64,000 bases of DNA from Nannocystis sp. RBIL2. Its GTDB lineage: Bacteria; Myxococcota_A; Polyangia; Nannocystales; Nannocystaceae. A program made the position numbers and the translations under genes. Where the stretch lies: positions 5,914,151-5,978,150 of the forward strand of contig NZ_JAPNJW010000002.1 in assembly GCF_026626745.1 (NCBI RefSeq). The letters run 5' to 3'. The notes under the pieces were generated by a model, which worked only from the letters and a program-made list of their open reading frames with translations, had not been told where the DNA came from and did not search any database. Below, piece after piece: positions 56,001-62,860 of the stretch (positions are counted from its first letter, which is position 1; the number at the start of each line of letters is the position of its first letter).

Positions 56001-56194
56001 GCCGCCCACACGGTCAGCGGGAAGCGGCGGCGGTCGAGCTGCAGGCGGGCGGCGACGTCGATTTCCGGTGCCGCCGCCTCCTCCGCCGGTCGGGCGGCCG
56101 CCGCGGCTTCGCCGGGATCCTTCGTGGAGCACCCGCAGAGCAAAACGGAGGCGAGACCCGCGGCGAGGCGACGAGCGACCATCAGCGCTAGCAT
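53099..56194 (-). CDS. S41 C-terminal-processing peptidase lipoprotein with PDZ and long C-terminal extension
   Basis: Encodes 1031 residues from ATG 56194 (or 56182). Signal ending SVLLCGC suggests a lipoprotein. Residues about 50-480 are the CTP/S41 core: a helical N-part, PDZ domain (TRGQFGGIGAEIREDERRIRIVKVLPNSPAAAAGLKDGDLLLQID), then the protease domain with VVLDLRDNSGGLL, the catalytic Ser in NEDSASAAEI and the catalytic Lys in SFGKGTVQL. The remaining 500 residues are unusual: a CARDB-like part (LEIRNDSGADSSDARALIHNM, repeated style), an SH3-like segment (VRLYNAADGQSRQLSEVAGGTALDILGT) and an Ig-like end (VEIRGTARHEGRVRDVVIAVKPPG). To my memory a MXAN_5808-type family in myxobacteria matches. 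It processes envelope proteins. Confidence 0.88.
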   Translation of the reverse strand: MLALMVARRLAAGLASVLLCGCSTKDPGEAAAAARPAEEAAAPEIDVAARLQLDRRRFPLTVWAAYVVQQEYFDKERINPREQFAEALRHLGLNTPEFFAAVAGDTATVTVADFRREFSLAGLTDLPSVADRLEEVLAFVQDSLRLDAEATHKVEYAAINGMLAPLDPHTILLTPEEHTDLGVKTRGQFGGIGAEIREDERRIRIVKVLPNSPAAAAGLKDGDLLLQIDKQSTVNLRSPDAQLMLRGPIDTKVTVKVQRGQETLTLTITRKIIRVDSVTASLLPGKIALLEISTFQENTGEQVRKALADLTPKGEALRGVVLDLRDNSGGLLTQAVEVVDALVAEGELVIVRSALGREAEDAAAEINLPADAAVVALINEDSASAAEIVSGGVKALGRGVVVGRPSFGKGTVQLLKPQNLYGRELALKMTIAEYQVAGDTKIQTVGVRPDLSIYPVELSDITAVANYFDTERFERRRESTQVAHLPSAKHEAAFAGKAAGDGPRLRYFAGRQGTPLPRPAEGPAAMADPEVQIARDVADALAGLSDSKQRAAKLATLNGEIAAREDQKIADGIAATKIDWAGALGAGSDPTLELRARVVDDKKIAAGQPFTLRVEVTNSGSEPAERVHVITDCLRDELDGIELLLGRIEPGATVSRDVRLYVMAWHTDLVDTLRVDVHAGEPGPAADATTTVRFDIAGLPRPRFAYDYWIVDDPELAAAAPQRPKSPPLPGEPPFAVKGNGDGVLQPGEQVLLALEIRNDSGADSSDARALIHNMSGAQVLLEEGFLQLGKIPTKGAVRGAFGLSVSEQADPNKPVELEVIVADVVVRESVRHKFDIPLGPPASGFVAGPARVVAGEEPVRLYNAADGQSRQLSEVAGGTALDILGTAGGWSAVAAGPGRRAWLPSDLVKAGGAVGKGSKLPDRPALLVQPPVIEVDPVAPVAAGATVEIRGTARHEGRVRDVVIAVKPPGTAQVERKLDYRANPAHQGAAARSLEFSAQVPLEPGSNRILVTARDGDDIEATREVWVFRE

Positions 56195-56324
56195 AACGTC
56201 CGGCGGCCCCTGCCGATGGCCGATGTGGGGGCATCCGGGGCAAATCTACGAATCATCGCAGCGATGATGGCTTTTGTCGCGAGCGGATCCCGCGCCTCTG
56301 GCCAAGTCACTTGAAACACTGATC

Positions 56325-56852
56325 ATGCCCCCTGGCACGGGACAGGCATGTCAAGTTTTCCGCTTGCGCACCACGAACCTGCTCTCCCTCGTTGTGGCCA
56401 TGCTCGTGGTGGGTTGCGTCGACGCGCCCATCACTCCGGAGCACATCCTGCCCGACGGGCAACTCCGCTCCGATCTGTCGTCGTCCCAGGCCGCGTTCGC
56501 GGCCACGCCGGCCCGCCCGGTCGGGCACGCGGTCCAGGTCGCGGCCGTGCTGGCGGCGCAGGCGGCCGGACCGCTGGTCGATGCCGCTTCCTTCACCGCC
56601 GAGGCCGGCTCGGTCCACCTCCACCTGCGCGCCGACAGCCTGCTTGAGCCGCGCCCCGTGACCTTCGTGTGGACTCACGGCGAGTCGCGCGAGGAGGTCC
56701 CGGGCGTCCTCGCGCCGACGACCACGCTGGCGCTCGCAGCCAGCCATCCGCTGAACCCCGACGAGCGCGGGCGGTGGAAGGTCGAAGTGTTCACGCTGGC
56801 GGGGGACGAGCCCGCGCAACTGCTGCTCACCCGCGAATTCGAGGTTCTCTAG
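56325..56852 (+). CDS. Small lipoprotein with DUF2914-like beta-sandwich
   Basis: Encodes 175 residues from ATG 56325, or 162 from TTG 56364 (LRTTNLLSLVVAMLVVGC), where the shorter form gives a more typical lipoprotein signal. The mature protein ends PRPVTFVWTHGESREEVPGVLAP, then LNPDERGRWKVEVFTLAGDEPAQLLLTREFEV, like the C-terminal beta-sandwich (DUF2914) of the 42106 gene. The ATG at 56325 lies inside a CATGCC-N15-GGCATG copy of the dispersed element (56324-56350), so start choice matters. A strong terminator follows. Confidence 0.65.
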   Translation: MPPGTGQACQVFRLRTTNLLSLVVAMLVVGCVDAPITPEHILPDGQLRSDLSSSQAAFAATPARPVGHAVQVAAVLAAQAAGPLVDAASFTAEAGSVHLHLRADSLLEPRPVTFVWTHGESREEVPGVLAPTTTLALAASHPLNPDERGRWKVEVFTLAGDEPAQLLLTREFEVL

Positions 56853-56884
56853 ACGCTCATTGCTTGGTGGCGTCGAGTCGTGCG

Positions 56885-56922
56885 ACGCCCGCGGTCCAGG
56901 CTGGACCGCGGGCGTTTTCTAT
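56885..56922 (+). terminator. Rho-independent terminator
   Basis: A 15-bp inverted repeat (ACGCCCGCGGTCCAG 56885-56899; its complement 56901-56915; one base between, so the real loop is about five bases) followed by TTTTCTATTT. It sits 33 bases after the small lipoprotein stop. Confidence 0.93.
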
Positions 56923-56972
56923 TTGCGGCCGGCGCTGGCGGCGGCGGGTTCGTGCCCGTACCATCTCGGGCC

Positions 56973-57350
56973 ATGGAGAGCCAGCAAGGCAGCATGACCC
57001 CCGAGGAGATCGACGTGTTCGCCCGCGGTCTGCACCACCTCGCCAGCGTGGACGGCATCGACCCGCGGGAGTTGGAGCTCATCGCCGACTTCCTGCGCGA
57101 GGCAGGCGCCAGCATCACCCTCGACGACCTGAAGGGCACCAGCTTCAGCAAGTTCGAGGCGGTGCAGGTGCTCGACAAGACCTACCTGCGCCGGATCTTC
57201 CTCAAGACCGCGATCGCCCTGGTCCACCGCGACGGGCACACCAGCGTCGCCGAGCGCCTCGCGCTCGCCGAGCTCGCCGACGTGTTCGGCCTGAGCAACG
57301 TCGAGTTCGTCGAGCTCGAAACCGAGGCCCTCCGCGCGGGCCTGGCCTGA
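56973..57350 (+). CDS. TerB-like acidic helical protein
   Basis: Encodes 125 residues from ATG 56973. Helix-rich sequence with LHHLASVDGIDPRELELIADFLREAG (TerB-like acidic turn, VDG-x-x-xP-x-E), then LRRIFLKTAIALVHRDGHTSVAERLALAELADVFGL, which repeats the same helix-acidic-turn plan. TerB-like domains bind metal ions and act near membranes. It begins 58 bases after the terminator, and the SPFH gene follows after 51 bases, so the two probably share an operon. The function is not proven. Confidence 0.65.
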   Translation: MESQQGSMTPEEIDVFARGLHHLASVDGIDPRELELIADFLREAGASITLDDLKGTSFSKFEAVQVLDKTYLRRIFLKTAIALVHRDGHTSVAERLALAELADVFGLSNVEFVELETEALRAGLA

Positions 57351-57401
57351 AACTAACCGGCCGCGTCACCCTCTCGAATCACCCGCAGCACCGGAGCGAC
57401 C

Positions 57402-58460
57402 ATGGGCATCCTCAGCTTCATCAAGGGCCAGTTCATCGAGATCATCGAGTGGCTGGACAACACCAACTACACGCTGGTCTACCGCTTCCCTGACGACGAC
57501 CACGAGATCAAGAACGGCGCCAAGCTGGTCTGCCGCGAGAACCAGGCCGCGATCCTCATCAACGAGGGCCAGCTCGCCGACGTGTTCGGCCCCGGCACGC
57601 ACACGCTCAGCACGCAGAACCTGCCGATCTTGTCGCGCCTGAAGGGCTGGAAGTACGGCTTCAGCAGCCCGTTCAAGGTCGAGATCTACTTCGTCAACCT
57701 GCGCCAGTACGTCGACCAGAAGTGGGGCACCGCCAACCCGGTGCTCATCCGCGACCCCGAGTTCTCGGTCGGCGGCCGCCCCGGGCGCGTGCGGATCCGG
57801 GCCTTCGGCTCGTACAACTTCAAGATCTCCGACCCCGGCGTGTTCTTCAAGGAGATCGTCGGCACCCAGGGCCTGACGACCACCGACTCGATCGCCGAGT
57901 ACCTGAAGCGCCAGCTCGTCAGCAAGTTCACCATCGCCGCCGGCAAGAGCGACCTCAGCGTGGCCGACATGGCCGCGCACTACAACGTGCTCGAGAACGC
58001 GGTGAAGGGCGACCTGGCCGAGGAGTTCGGCAAGCTGGGCCTCCTGCTGACCAGCTTCGTGATCGAGAACATCTCGCTGCCGCCGGAGATCGAGAAGGCG
58101 CTCGACGCCGCTGCCGCTCAGGCGGCCCGCGGGGTCGACAACACGATGGCCTGGGAGGGCCTCGGCGTGATGCGCGACGCGGCCCGCAACCCCGGCGCCG
58201 GCGGGGCCTCCTCCGCCGGCATGGGCATGGGGATGGGCATGGGCATGGGCCAGATGATGGCCCAGATGATGGGCGGCATGGCCGGCGCCATGAACCCGCA
58301 GCAGCAGTTCCAGCAGCAGCCGCAACAGCAGCAGCAGGCGCCCGCGGACGACAACAGCCTCGAGGCCAAGCTGCGCAAGCTCAAGGCGGCGTTCGAGGCC
58401 GAGCTCCTCACCGAAGAGGAGTACAAGGCCAAGCGCGCCAAGCTGCTCGAGGCCTTCTGA
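57402..58460 (+). CDS. SPFH-domain protein with SHOCT end
   Basis: Encodes 352 residues. The N-terminus binds membranes (MGILSFIKGQFIEIIEWLD), then YRFPDDDHEIKNGAKLVCRENQAAILINEGQLADVFGPGTHTLST, the SPFH/Band-7 start found in YdjI-like proteins, with the rest of the domain to about residue 230. A Met/Gly-rich run (GMGMGMGMGMGQMMAQMMGG, about 267-290) and a Gln-rich run follow, then a SHOCT motif at the end (LEAKLRKLKAAFEAELLTEEEYKAKRAKLLEAF). YdjI-type SPFH proteins cluster with phage-shock and TerB genes and organise membrane microdomains or stress responses. The TerB-like gene upstream fits. bioD begins at or just after its stop. Confidence 0.88.
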   Translation: MGILSFIKGQFIEIIEWLDNTNYTLVYRFPDDDHEIKNGAKLVCRENQAAILINEGQLADVFGPGTHTLSTQNLPILSRLKGWKYGFSSPFKVEIYFVNLRQYVDQKWGTANPVLIRDPEFSVGGRPGRVRIRAFGSYNFKISDPGVFFKEIVGTQGLTTTDSIAEYLKRQLVSKFTIAAGKSDLSVADMAAHYNVLENAVKGDLAEEFGKLGLLLTSFVIENISLPPEIEKALDAAAAQAARGVDNTMAWEGLGVMRDAARNPGAGGASSAGMGMGMGMGMGQMMAQMMGGMAGAMNPQQQFQQQPQQQQQAPADDNSLEAKLRKLKAAFEAELLTEEEYKAKRAKLLEAF

Positions 58461-58513
58461 GCGCCGCGGCTCCCCCCGGGTCTGCAGCGCGCGCTGCAGG
58501 CCCGCCCCCGCGG

Positions 58514-59239
58514 GTGTTCCTGGTCGGCACCGACACCGACTGCGGCAAGACGACCCTCGCGTGCGCGCTCCTCCGCGCGGCCGCGGAGGCGGGGCTGCGG
58601 GTGCTGCCGTTCAAGCCCGCGGCCAGCGGACAGTCGGGACCGGAGGCAGATCCCGAGCGCCTCGCGGCGGCCAGCGACCTCGGCGTGACTGCCAGCGAGA
58701 TCTGCCCGCTGCGCTACGCCGAGCCGCTGGCCCCGGGCATCGTCGAGGATGCTGCGGCGTTCACCGGGGGTCCGAGACTGGATGTCTCGAAGGACATGCT
58801 GCGGGAGACAGGGCCTATCGGGCATGTCCGAACGGTCATGGAGAACCTCGAGGCGGCGCACCGACCCGAGGTGACTTTGGTCGAGGGCGCCGGCGGGCTG
58901 TGGGTGCCGATGCCCGGCGGGACCTGGCTGCCGGCGTGGGTCGCGGGGCTGCGCGCGGCGCCGGTGGTGGTCGGTCGCCTGGGCCTCGGCGGGGTCAACC
59001 ACGCGCTCTTGACGATCTTCGCCCTGCGCGCGCTGGGCCTGCCGCCGCGCGGGTTCTTCCTGGTCGACACCCACGCGATGCCCGACGCGGCGCGCACCCA
59101 CAACCCGGCCGTGATCGCGGCCGCGAGCGGGCTGCCGTGCCTGGGCGTGATGCCCCACGCGGCGGCCGATACGGCGTGGCTGGCCGCGGACGCGTGGGCG
59201 ACGATGACGAACCCGGCGCGCAGCTCACCGGGTCCTTGA
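58514..59239 (+). CDS. bioD: Dethiobiotin synthetase
   Basis: Encodes 241 residues from GTG 58514, directly before FLVGTDTDCGKTTLACALL; a CTG at 58457 overlapping the SPFH stop (CTGA) would add 19 residues. P-loop GTDTDCGKTT, VEGAGGLWVP, and PLRYAEPLAPGIVEDAA are the BioD motifs. It makes dethiobiotin from DAPA, CO2 and ATP. Between PLRYAEPLAP...GGPRL and the next conserved helix (VMENLEAAHRPEVTLVEGAGG) an inserted segment LDVSKDMLRETGPIGHVRTV is encoded by the dispersed element (58781-58838). The rest of the biotin pathway is not nearby. Confidence 0.9.
   Translation: MFLVGTDTDCGKTTLACALLRAAAEAGLRVLPFKPAASGQSGPEADPERLAAASDLGVTASEICPLRYAEPLAPGIVEDAAAFTGGPRLDVSKDMLRETGPIGHVRTVMENLEAAHRPEVTLVEGAGGLWVPMPGGTWLPAWVAGLRAAPVVVGRLGLGGVNHALLTIFALRALGLPPRGFFLVDTHAMPDAARTHNPAVIAAASGLPCLGVMPHAAADTAWLAADAWATMTNPARSSPGP
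58781..58838. repeat. Dispersed palindrome with 34-base extension (copy C), in bioD
   Basis: TGTCT-CGAA-GGACA near 58783, then GAGACAGG and the extension (58805-58838) that aligns gap-free to copies A and B in the GHKL gene (26 of 34 identities with A), ending GCATGTCCGAACGGTCA. Read as ETGPIGHVRTV, the same frame as GTGPIGHGETA in copy A. Confidence 0.85.
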
Positions 59240-59263
59240 GACACGCACAGCTGGCGGGCTGGT

Positions 59264-59304
59264 CATGATGCTCTTTAGAACATGCCGCCAAGGACATGTC
59301 CCGA
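59264..59304. repeat. Dispersed palindrome after bioD
   Basis: CATGATGCTCTTTAGAACATG, then GCCGCCAA and a perfect GGACATGTCC (59292-59301), 15 bases before the stop of the convergent PEGA gene. Confidence 0.65.
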
Positions 59305-59319
59305 GCGGCAGGCCCTCTT

Positions 59320-60429
59320 TTAGAATTGGCCGCGGAGGATCAGGCTGCCCGGGCCGATGCCGAGCTGGCGGACGCCGCGGCGAGCGGCGCGCTTGTCACC
59401 GGCGTCGGTCTTGGGCCGGGAGTTGATGAGGATGACCGTGCCGAGGGTGAGGAGCGCGGCGCCGGCGATGGTGGCGGCGACGCCGTACCACTTGGTGTTG
59501 AAGAGGTACTTGCACTCTTTTTCGCCGGTGATGCCCGGGTTCATCACGTTCTCGCCCTCGCAGTCGAGCGAGTAGTTGCGGCCGTCGATCGCGGTGAGGG
59601 CGATGCCGCCGCCGATGCCGAGGATGCCGACGGCGATCGAGGCGTAGCCCCAACCCTTGCCGGGCAGGCGGCTCGGCAGTTTTTCCAGTGCGTACTGCAG
59701 CTCCTCGCCGACGCCCTCGACGAAGGTGACCTCGCGCTCGAGGGCGATGAAGCCCTCCTTGCTGATCCGGATGACGTGCTTGCCGGGCACGATCGGGCGG
59801 TTCAGCGGGGTGGTGCCGGCGATCTCGCCGTCGATGGTGACGAGCGCGCCGGGCGGGTCGGTCTGCAGCTTGAACGAGGCTGGCCCCTTGGCCAAAGCGT
59901 CGAGCTTGAGCCGCAAGGTGGCGGCGGCGGAGTCGATGAGGCCGCTGGCGTCGACGACGCCGCAGATCTCGCAACCATCCTGGGTGGCGGCGATCCGCTG
60001 GCCGTCGTTGCCGTTGAACAGGTCGACGTGGACGTTGTAGTCGCGGTCGCGCACGGTGACGGCGGCGCGGACGATGTAGGCGGCGCCGGTCTTGGTGGCG
60101 ATCGACTTGTAACAGACGGCGTTGTCGCAGCTGGCGGCGCCGCTGTCGGCGGTGATGACCTGGTCGGGCGTCAGCACGGTGAAGTTGCCGCGCTGCAGGC
60201 CGCTGCTGAGCGACTGCGTGAGCGAGTTCTGGTCGGCCTCGCTGAGCGAACCCTCGATCACGAGCGGCAAGATCGCCAGCTTCGCGCCCTGCTGCTCGGC
60301 GCCCTCGCCAGGGGCCGCGAACGTCAGCACGGGCCGCGGGGCCGCTGCCGCGGCCTCACCGATCCCCGAAGTGCTGAGGCACACACTGGCGGCCATCGCC
60401 ACCGCAAGGCTCCGTCGCGCGAGGTCCAT
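59320..60429 (-). CDS. PEGA-domain membrane protein
   Basis: Encodes 369 residues. A signal peptide is followed by a CsgG/TolB-like part (AKLAILPLVIEGSLSEADQNSLTQSLSSGLQRGNFTVLTPDQV, about residues 49-90, then VCYKSIATKTGAAYIVRAAV), typical of proteins that form or attach to envelope assemblies. A PEGA domain (KLQTDPPGALVTIDGEIAGTTPLNRPIVPGKHVIRISKEGF, about 205-245) follows, then two TM helices (WGYASIAVGILGIGGGIALTAI; WYGVAATIAGAALLTLGTVILI). Such PEGA proteins in myxobacteria are surface or periplasmic scaffolds. Convergent with bioD. It is divergent from the next lipoprotein gene, with 64 bases between. Confidence 0.82.
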   Translation of the reverse strand: MDLARRSLAVAMAASVCLSTSGIGEAAAAAPRPVLTFAAPGEGAEQQGAKLAILPLVIEGSLSEADQNSLTQSLSSGLQRGNFTVLTPDQVITADSGAASCDNAVCYKSIATKTGAAYIVRAAVTVRDRDYNVHVDLFNGNDGQRIAATQDGCEICGVVDASGLIDSAAATLRLKLDALAKGPASFKLQTDPPGALVTIDGEIAGTTPLNRPIVPGKHVIRISKEGFIALEREVTFVEGVGEELQYALEKLPSRLPGKGWGYASIAVGILGIGGGIALTAIDGRNYSLDCEGENVMNPGITGEKECKYLFNTKWYGVAATIAGAALLTLGTVILINSRPKTDAGDKRAARRGVRQLGIGPGSLILRGQF

Positions 60430-60493
60430 CTCTTCCCGAGGCTATCACGCTTGACCTTAGCCCCTCCACCATCCCACCCTGTGCAAGCCCCCG

Positions 60494-61255
60494 GTGACCC
60501 GCCTCCGCACCGCTTTGCTCGCCGCGTCGCTCGCGTTCGCGCTCGCTTGCCCGCAGGGACCCGCCGCGGAGGCACCGCCTCCGCAGCCCGCGCAGACCCC
60601 CGCACGCGCGCCCGAGCCGTGGCTGTACGGGCCGGCCCTGCGCGACAGCATTCCGGCAGGGCTCGCCGCGCGCCCGGTGTTCGAGCTCGCCGACGGTCGG
60701 CACGGGCGGGCGGAGATCGGCGTGGCGGTGGCGAGGCCGGGCGCGGCGCCGCGGCTCGAAGTGTGGGAATTCAGCCAGAACAACCCGCGTGAGCGGCTGG
60801 AGCGGGTCGGCGAGGCGCGCGAGCTGGTGGCTCTCGAGGGGCCCCGCGAGGCCCGCGGTCAGCTCGACGCGATACGCACGGCGATCGCCCGCCCGGGCAA
60901 CGAGTTCGTCCGCATGCGCGGCCTCGAGGGCGAGCCGGAGGCGATCGTCGCCGAGCTGCAGCGCCTGGCGGCAGTGGTGCGCGACGATGCGGCGCTCCCG
61001 GAGCTGCGCGCGCAGGCCCTGGCCGACCTCACGCGCGCGCTCGACGATCACCTCCTGTTCACCGAGAACCGCCTGCCCGAGCTGCTGGCAGCGCTGAGCA
61101 GTGAGCTCACGGTGGCCTCGCGCGAGGCGATCGGCGAGCGCCGCGTCACGGTCACGCTGCGCGAACCACCGCACCGCCTGACATTCGCCCGCACCGGCGA
61201 CCGCTGGGCGCTCAGCGACCTGAAGCTGGCAGCGCCGAGCGCGAAGGCTCCCTGA
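60494..61255 (+). CDS. Lipoprotein of unknown function
   Basis: Encodes 253 residues from GTG 60494. Signal LLAASLAFALAC (lipobox), Pro-rich linker, then a helical domain of about 200 residues (LDAIRTAIARPGNEFVRMRGLEGEPEAIVAELQRLAAVVRDD and similar) ending in a strand-rich tail (ERRVTVTLREPPHRLTFARTGDRWALSDLKL). I do not recognise the family. It is divergent from the PEGA gene, and a region of clustered palindromes follows. Confidence 0.6.
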   Translation: MTRLRTALLAASLAFALACPQGPAAEAPPPQPAQTPARAPEPWLYGPALRDSIPAGLAARPVFELADGRHGRAEIGVAVARPGAAPRLEVWEFSQNNPRERLERVGEARELVALEGPREARGQLDAIRTAIARPGNEFVRMRGLEGEPEAIVAELQRLAAVVRDDAALPELRAQALADLTRALDDHLLFTENRLPELLAALSSELTVASREAIGERRVTVTLREPPHRLTFARTGDRWALSDLKLAAPSAKAP

Positions 61256-61359
61256 GCCCCGAGCGGGCACTGGCAGCGCCGCCGACGATCGTCGAGGCGA
61301 AGGCGCGCTCCGAGTTAGCGAGGGCTGCGGCTGCTTCACCCGGCCCGGGGCAGGTCGAT

Positions 61360-61381
61360 CTTTCGGATGTCCGAAAGGACA
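61360..61381. repeat. Dispersed palindrome, exact, GAAA loop
   Basis: TGTCC-GAAA-GGACA (61368-61381) overlapping a second perfect palindrome CTTTCGGA-TG-TCCGAAAG (61360-61377). Two alternative hairpins compete for the same bases; the GAAA loop is a GNRA tetraloop. Confidence 0.85.
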
Positions 61382-61460
61382 GGCTGCGCGACGCGGCGAT
61401 TCGCGCCTGGGTGCTCGTGCGACGGATGCACCCTCTGGCCGTCGACGAGCCGCCTCCGTC

Positions 61461-61488
61461 GATCACATGTCTCGAAGGACCTGTGATC
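61461..61488. repeat. Dispersed palindrome, long stem
   Basis: GATCACATGTC, loop TCGAAG, GACCTGTGATC: an 11-bp stem with one mismatch. It is a near copy of the hairpin at 61608-61633. Confidence 0.8.
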
Positions 61489-61568
61489 CCACATGCTCGC
61501 GGCAGCCCATCCCGTTGGATGCCCGAAAGACAGCTGCGGGACGAACCGAATCGTGCTCGACGGCGGTG

Positions 61569-61582
61569 TGTCCGAAGGGACA
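61569..61582. repeat. Dispersed palindrome, exact, GAAG loop
   Basis: TGTCC-GAAG-GGACA, followed by GGTAGCTC. Confidence 0.85.
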
Positions 61583-61607
61583 GGTAGCTCATCGAGCGGG
61601 CTCCCGA

Positions 61608-61633
61608 ATCACATGTCGCGAAGGACATGTGAT
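61608..61633. repeat. Dispersed palindrome, perfect 10-bp stem
   Basis: ATCACATGTC, loop GCGAAG, GACATGTGAT: a perfect stem 24 bases after the stop of mltG on the minus strand, which makes it a candidate mRNA 3' end for mltG. Confidence 0.85.
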
Positions 61634-61657
61634 CCAACGACCCCGCGCCCGGGCCGA

Positions 61658-62860
61658 CTACTCCGCGTCGGGGTCGGCGGCGCCTGCGGCCGAGCCGTCG
61701 CCGACGGCGCCCTGGCGCATGAACTTCTCGACCGCGGCCTCGTGCTCGGCGATCGTCTTTGAAAATTGGTGCGTCTTGTCGTTGCGCGACACGAAGTACA
61801 AGAAGCGCGACTTCTTCGGCGCGAGGACGGCTTCGAACGCGGCCTTGCCGGCGTTGGTGATCGGCCCCGGCGGCAGGCCCTCGTGCGTGTACGTGTTGTA
61901 CGGGTTGTCGGGGTCGCGCAGGTGGATCCGGCGGATCCGGCCCTCGAACTTCTCGCAGGCCGCCGACTTCTTCACCGCCGCGGTGCAGCCGTAGATGATC
62001 GTCGGGTCGGTCTCGAGCCGCTTGGGCTGGAACGACGAGAAGCGCAGGCGGTTGAGGAACACGCCGGCGATCAGCGGCCGCTCGTGCTTGGCGGCGGTCT
62101 CTTTCTCGACCAGCGAGGCCATGATGATGATCTCGCGGTCGCCCCAGCCGAGGGTCTTCTTCAGCTCCTCGAGCGCCTCGCGGTGGCTGCGCTTGAGGTT
62201 GTCGAAGACCTTGCGGTGCTGCTCGACCATGCGACGGATCACCTGGTCGGGCGTGGCCGCGGTCGGGAACTTGTAGGTGTCGGGGTAGAGGTAGCCCTCG
62301 ACGCTCTCGCCCTCGATGCCGAGCTCCTTGAGCAAGGCGGGATCGCGCATGGTGGCGAGGATCACCGAGGCGTCGCCGTAGCCGGCGACCGCGAGGATGT
62401 CAGCGACCTCGAGGATGTTGCGGCCCTCGGGGATGGTCACCCGCGTCTCTTCGGTGCGCTGGGCCCGGACGAGCTCGGCGAGGACCTGCTCCGGGGTCAT
62501 GTCGGCGCGGAAGGTGTGCGCGCCGGCGGTGATCTTGCCGGCCGCGCCGCGGTGCAGGACGAACAGCTTGAAGTAGAGGCCCTCGTCGTCGGGGATCACC
62601 CCGGCCTCGACCAGCTGGGTCAGCACCTGCGGGAAGCTGGCGCCCTTGGCCACCTCGATGGCGATCGGCTCGGCGCTGCCGACCCCCGGGCGCTCGGGGT
62701 AGTCTATGACCCGCTGGTACGTGCGCGACAGCCACACGCCGCCGACCACCAGCGTGACCGTCACCACCACCAGGGCCACGTATTGCGCCCAGCGCGAGCG
62801 CCGCGGACGCCACCACGGCAGGCGCTGGCGCTTGCTCGCTGCGCTCGGGGCCTGGGTCAT
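61658..62860 (-). CDS. mltG: Endolytic transglycosylase MltG
   Basis: Encodes 400 residues. A cytosolic basic N-terminus, one TM helix (AQYVALVVVTVTLVVGGVWLS, about 25-45), then the MltG/YceG domain: SVEGYLYPDTYKFP, IIIMASLVEKETA (catalytic Glu), GVFLNRLRF, and DNPYNTYTHEGLPPGPITNAG, the diagnostic end. MltG cuts nascent peptidoglycan and ends glycan strands. It starts inside the ruvX stop (ATGA overlap), so the two are coupled. A tail rich in Ala/Gly/Asp closes the protein. Confidence 0.96.
   Translation of the reverse strand: MTQAPSAASKRQRLPWWRPRRSRWAQYVALVVVTVTLVVGGVWLSRTYQRVIDYPERPGVGSAEPIAIEVAKGASFPQVLTQLVEAGVIPDDEGLYFKLFVLHRGAAGKITAGAHTFRADMTPEQVLAELVRAQRTEETRVTIPEGRNILEVADILAVAGYGDASVILATMRDPALLKELGIEGESVEGYLYPDTYKFPTAATPDQVIRRMVEQHRKVFDNLKRSHREALEELKKTLGWGDREIIIMASLVEKETAAKHERPLIAGVFLNRLRFSSFQPKRLETDPTIIYGCTAAVKKSAACEKFEGRIRRIHLRDPDNPYNTYTHEGLPPGPITNAGKAAFEAVLAPKKSRFLYFVSRNDKTHQFSKTIAEHEAAVEKFMRQGAVGDGSAAGAADPDAE

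Larger units (their letters stand above)
61256..61657. other. Intergenic region packed with dispersed palindromes
   Basis: 402 bases between convergent stops of the lipoprotein and mltG. No gene is credible; a minus-strand frame (61212-61637) contains only the palindromes. Five hairpins are seen at about 61360, 61461, 61511, 61569 and 61608. This is the densest palindrome region of the window. Confidence 0.7.

Noticed and set aside
52937..56191. Very long plus-strand open frame opposite the S41 peptidase
   Set aside because: High G+C leaves few stop codons on the opposite strand; the protein would be Gly/Ala/Arg/Asp-rich with no motif, while the minus strand has a full peptidase.
61360..61633. 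Clustered palindromes as a CRISPR array
   Set aside because: Units differ in sequence and length, spacing is irregular (roughly 40 to 100 bases) and there are no cas genes.
61212..61637. Minus-strand frame of 141 codons
   Set aside because: Its residues are mostly the translated palindromes and Arg/Ser runs, it overlaps the end of the lipoprotein gene and has no ribosome site.
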